Assembly (NCBI GenBank): GCA_964552675.1
Contig: CAZKHJ010000012.1
Span: 7,491-71,490 of the forward strand
Direction of reading: 5' to 3'
Origin: Sulfurimicrobium sp964552675
Lineage (GTDB): Bacteria > Pseudomonadota > Gammaproteobacteria > Burkholderiales > Sulfuricellaceae
DNA length: 64,000 bases
This document shows positions 61,569 to 64,000 of this stretch, piece after piece; the first letter of the stretch is position 1; each line of letters opens with the position of its first letter. Position numbers and translations under genes: made by a program. The notes beneath the pieces are model-generated. The model had not been told where the DNA came from and did not search any database. It saw only the letters and a list, made by a program, of their open reading frames with translations.

Positions 61569-62518
61569 TTTCCATCCGCCTCATAGCGAGAATAAGCATT
61601 AACGATGTGCTGCACCAATGGATGGCGCACCACATCTTCGGATTCAAAAAAAGTGAAGGCAATCCCGCGCACCTTACCCAGCACCGCATGCACATTGGCC
61701 AGACCACTCTTCTGCCCCTTGGCCAGGTCGACTTGTGTCACGTCGCCGGTAATCACCGCCTTGGTTCCGAAACCGATGCGGGTCAGAAACATCTTCATTT
61801 GTTCCGGTGTGGTGTTCTGCGCTTCATCCAGGATGATGAAGGAGTGATTGAGGGTACGGCCACGCATATAAGCCAGCGGCGCAATTTCAATGGCGCCACG
61901 CTCGAACAGCTTGCCGACCCGGTCAAAGCCCATCAGATCATAAAGGGCGTCATACAGGGGGCGCAGATAGGGGTCGACTTTTTGTGCCAGATCACCGGGC
62001 AAAAAACCCAGCCGCTCGCCCGCCTCGACCGCCGGACGCACCAGCACAATGCGCTTGACCACATCGCGCTCCAGCGCGTCCACTGCGCTGGCCACCGCCA
62101 GATAGGTCTTCCCGGTTCCTGCCGGGCCAATGCCAAAGGTGATGTCATGTTCCTGAATCTGCTGCAAATAAACATTCTGGCGCAATGTCCTGCCACGCAG
62201 ATCATGCTTGCGTGTCATCAGCACAGGAACCACCCCGGCTTCCGCCTTGCCTTCATTGCTCAATTCGATCAGGCCCAGCTGGATTTCATCTATGGATAGC
62301 GCATGTCTGGACTGAGCATAAAAATTCTCCAGTGCCCGTGCCGCCAACTGACTCTGCTCCTGGCCCCCGGCAACAAAAAAATGCTCTCCACGACGAGAAA
62401 TCGTGACATCGAGGGCGGTTTCAATCTGTTTGAGGTTTTCATCCAGGACACCGCAAAGATGTGCCAGGCGGGTGTTGTCAACCGGCGTAAAAGTGATGTC
62501 CAGAGCTTTGGCTTTCAA
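61565..62518 (-). CDS. ybeZ: PhoH-like ATPase YbeZ
   Basis: The 317-residue protein has an N-terminal KH-like region and a PhoH ATPase domain with Walker A GPAGTGKT (131-138) and Walker B FIILDEAQNTTPEQ. It works beside YbeY in RNA metabolism. No ATG is available; the start appears to be TTG at 62518, overlapping the miaB stop as TTGA. Confidence 0.94.
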   Translation of the reverse strand: MKAKALDITFTPVDNTRLAHLCGVLDENLKQIETALDVTISRRGEHFFVAGGQEQSQLAARALENFYAQSRHALSIDEIQLGLIELSNEGKAEAGVVPVLMTRKHDLRGRTLRQNVYLQQIQEHDITFGIGPAGTGKTYLAVASAVDALERDVVKRIVLVRPAVEAGERLGFLPGDLAQKVDPYLRPLYDALYDLMGFDRVGKLFERGAIEIAPLAYMRGRTLNHSFIILDEAQNTTPEQMKMFLTRIGFGTKAVITGDVTQVDLAKGQKSGLANVHAVLGKVRGIAFTFFESEDVVRHPLVQHIVNAYSRYEADGK

Positions 62519-63849
62519 AGTTCGCTCGTCAGAATTTCACCGCGCAAACTATGGGGCAGCGCAGCGGTAATTTTCACATCCACGAAGTGGCCGATCAGCC
62601 GTGGCTGGCCAACAAAGTTGACCACCCGGTTATTATCCGTCCGGCCAGACAACTCGTTAGCATCTTTTCTGGCAACGCCTTCCACCAGAATTCGCTGCGT
62701 CGAACCGATCATTTCCTGACTGATCATCTGTGCCCGTGCATCAATTGCTGCCTGCAGACGCTGCAAGCGCTCCAGCTTGATCTCATGCGGCGTATCATCA
62801 GCAAGCTCAGCGGCAGGCGTTCCCGGTCGAGGACTAAAGATAAAACTGAAACTGTTATCAAAACCGATTTCGGCAATCAGCTTCATGGTCGCCTCAAAAT
62901 CGGCCTCGGTTTCACCCGGAAATCCCACAATGAAATCCGATGAAATCGCGATATCCGTTCTAACCTCGCGCAACTTCCGGATTTTGGATTTATATTCAAG
63001 CACGGTATAGCCGCGCTTCATTGCCGCCAGGATCCGGTCAGAGCCGGATTGAACAGGCAAATGCAGAAAGCTTACCAGCTTGGGAATGCTAGCGTAAGCA
63101 TCAATCAGGCTCTGAGAAAATTCAACTGGGTGGGAGGTAGTAAAACGCAGGCGCTCGATGCCAGGCACCTCTGCCAGGTAGTGGAGCAGCAAGGCAAGGT
63201 CAGCGCTATCACCATCGTGCATCGCGCCCCGGTATGCGTTGACATTCTGCCCCAGCAAGGTAATTTCCTTCACCCCGTTCTGGGAAAGCTGCACCGCCTC
63301 GGCAAGAATATCGTCGAAGGGACGGGAAACCTCGGTACCCCGGGTAAAGGGGACGATGCAATAGGTGCAATATTTGCTGCACCCCTCCATCACGGAAAGA
63401 TAGGCCGTTGCACCCTCAACCCGTGCCTCCGGTAAATGATCAAATTTTTCGATTTCCGGAAAAGAAACATCCACCTGCGATTTGCCACTCGATCGCCGCT
63501 CCTGGATCAACTGTGGCAGACGATGTAGTGTTTGCGGGCCGAACACCACATCGACATAGGGGGCGCGAGTGATGATCTCACTCCCCTCCTGGCTCGCGAC
63601 ACAGCCTCCAACACCAATCAGCAAATCCGGTTTGAGCAGCTTGAGTTTGCGCCAGCGTCCCAACTGATGGAATACTTTCTCCTGTGCCTTTTCACGCACC
63701 GAACAGGTATTGAGCAGAAGCACATCCGCTTCTTCCGGATTATCCGTACTGACCATACCCTCGTGTGCATGCAGCACATCGGCCATCTTGGACGAGTCAT
63801 ACTCGTTCATCTGGCAACCAAAGGTTTTAATGAAGATTTTTTTTGCCAC
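62515..63849 (-). CDS. miaB: tRNA 2-methylthio-N6-isopentenyladenosine synthase MiaB
   Basis: The 444-residue radical-SAM methylthiotransferase acts on i6A37 of tRNA. The three N-terminal cluster Cys are 12, 49 and 83; the radical-SAM motif CSKYCTYC has Cys157, Cys161 and Cys164; a C-terminal TRAM domain starts near 380. Start is GTG at 63849. It is first of miaB-ybeZ-ybeY-corC and lies just past the rRNA terminator. Confidence 0.97.
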   Translation of the reverse strand: MAKKIFIKTFGCQMNEYDSSKMADVLHAHEGMVSTDNPEEADVLLLNTCSVREKAQEKVFHQLGRWRKLKLLKPDLLIGVGGCVASQEGSEIITRAPYVDVVFGPQTLHRLPQLIQERRSSGKSQVDVSFPEIEKFDHLPEARVEGATAYLSVMEGCSKYCTYCIVPFTRGTEVSRPFDDILAEAVQLSQNGVKEITLLGQNVNAYRGAMHDGDSADLALLLHYLAEVPGIERLRFTTSHPVEFSQSLIDAYASIPKLVSFLHLPVQSGSDRILAAMKRGYTVLEYKSKIRKLREVRTDIAISSDFIVGFPGETEADFEATMKLIAEIGFDNSFSFIFSPRPGTPAAELADDTPHEIKLERLQRLQAAIDARAQMISQEMIGSTQRILVEGVARKDANELSGRTDNNRVVNFVGQPRLIGHFVDVKITAALPHSLRGEILTSEL

Positions 63850-63909
63850 TTGCGCTTTGCTGGGTCATTCGAGGTGTCAATCTTACCAGCGCAAATCCAC
63901 GCCGGAAAT

Positions 63910-63938
63910 GACAAAGCCCTCGCAAGGAGGGCTTTGTC
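63910..63938 (-). terminator. rRNA operon terminator
   Basis: A perfect 12-bp stem (GACAAAGCCCTC, 63910-63921, with 63927-63938) has a 5-base loop. On the minus strand it is followed by CATTTCC, a weak T tract. It sits right after the 5S rRNA 3' end. Confidence 0.85.
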
Positions 63939-63948
63939 TGGGTAGGGA

Positions 63949-64000
63949 GCTTGGCGGTGACCTACTTTCACATGCGTAGTGCACACTATCATCGGCGCTA
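63949..64000 (-). rRNA. rrf: 5S rRNA, 3' end (partial)
   Basis: Read on the minus strand, the window's last bases give GCGCCGATGATAGTG, then GTGAAAGTAGGTCACCGCC and AAGC. This is the conserved 3' third of bacterial 5S rRNA, in a form seen in betaproteobacteria. The rest of the gene and the rRNA operon lie beyond the right edge. Confidence 0.92.

Overview
This window looks like chromosomal sequence of a sulfur-oxidising betaproteobacterium. A relative of Sulfuricella or another member of Nitrosomonadales is my best guess from gene content; no 16S is present to confirm it. The pointers are a soxXYZAB thiosulfate-oxidation cluster without soxCD, the long mla/bolA/murA/his/hinT/tat gene string typical of betaproteobacteria, an MSHA-like pilus locus and moderately high GC. 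Two runs of ten N (56919-56928 and 61216-61225) show that this is a draft assembly.

Layout: 1-4.6 kb holds housekeeping genes (bioA end, tsaD, plsY, folB, a TauE/SafE permease). 4.6-10.9 kb holds a chemoreceptor and a tolC-macA-macB-type efflux operon with the ATPase and permease on separate genes. 11.0-15.0 kb is soxXYZAB, read leftwards from a likely promoter near 15.03 kb. 15.3-24.2 kb is mixed housekeeping (zapD, yacG, a MutT-ThiE fusion, a DUF815 ATPase, a lytic transglycosylase, argJ, darP, pmbA). It is broken by a 169-bp MITE-like element at the end of yacG. A MazEF/PemIK-type toxin-antitoxin pair sits at 24.1-24.8 kb.

24.8-38.6 kb is a leftward operon for an MSHA-like type IV pilus or secretion machine. 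From its upstream end it encodes a sigma-54 response regulator, an ExeA/MshM ATPase, a secretin lipoprotein, a TPR protein, a GspE-type ATPase with a probable c-di-GMP-binding N-terminus, a GspF-type platform, a PilM/PilN-like fusion, a PilO-like protein, a small periplasmic protein, and two unusual large pilin-like proteins that resemble each other. Most of these genes overlap by 4 bases or are separated by a few bases, which suggests coupled translation. This is the most system-like and least standard part of the window.

38.7-40.6 kb holds a Nif3-like gene and a DegS/DegQ-type protease. 40.6-57.3 kb is one leftward string. It starts with lipid-transport genes mlaF, mlaE and mlaD, a TolC-family gene, then mlaC and mlaB. 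It continues with an ABC-2 exporter, bolA, grxD, murA, the complete hisG-D-C-B-H-A-F-I-E set, hinT and tatABC. The TolC-family gene inside the mla genes, where related bacteria often have mlaA, is notable. 57.4-60.3 kb (rightward) has a luciferase-like oxidoreductase, thiS, thiG and trmB. 60.3-63.8 kb (leftward) is corC, ybeY, ybeZ and miaB. The right edge is the 3' end of a 5S rRNA gene on the minus strand with its terminator hairpin, so an rRNA operon lies just beyond the window.

I found no CRISPR array, prophage, full insertion sequence or tRNA gene.
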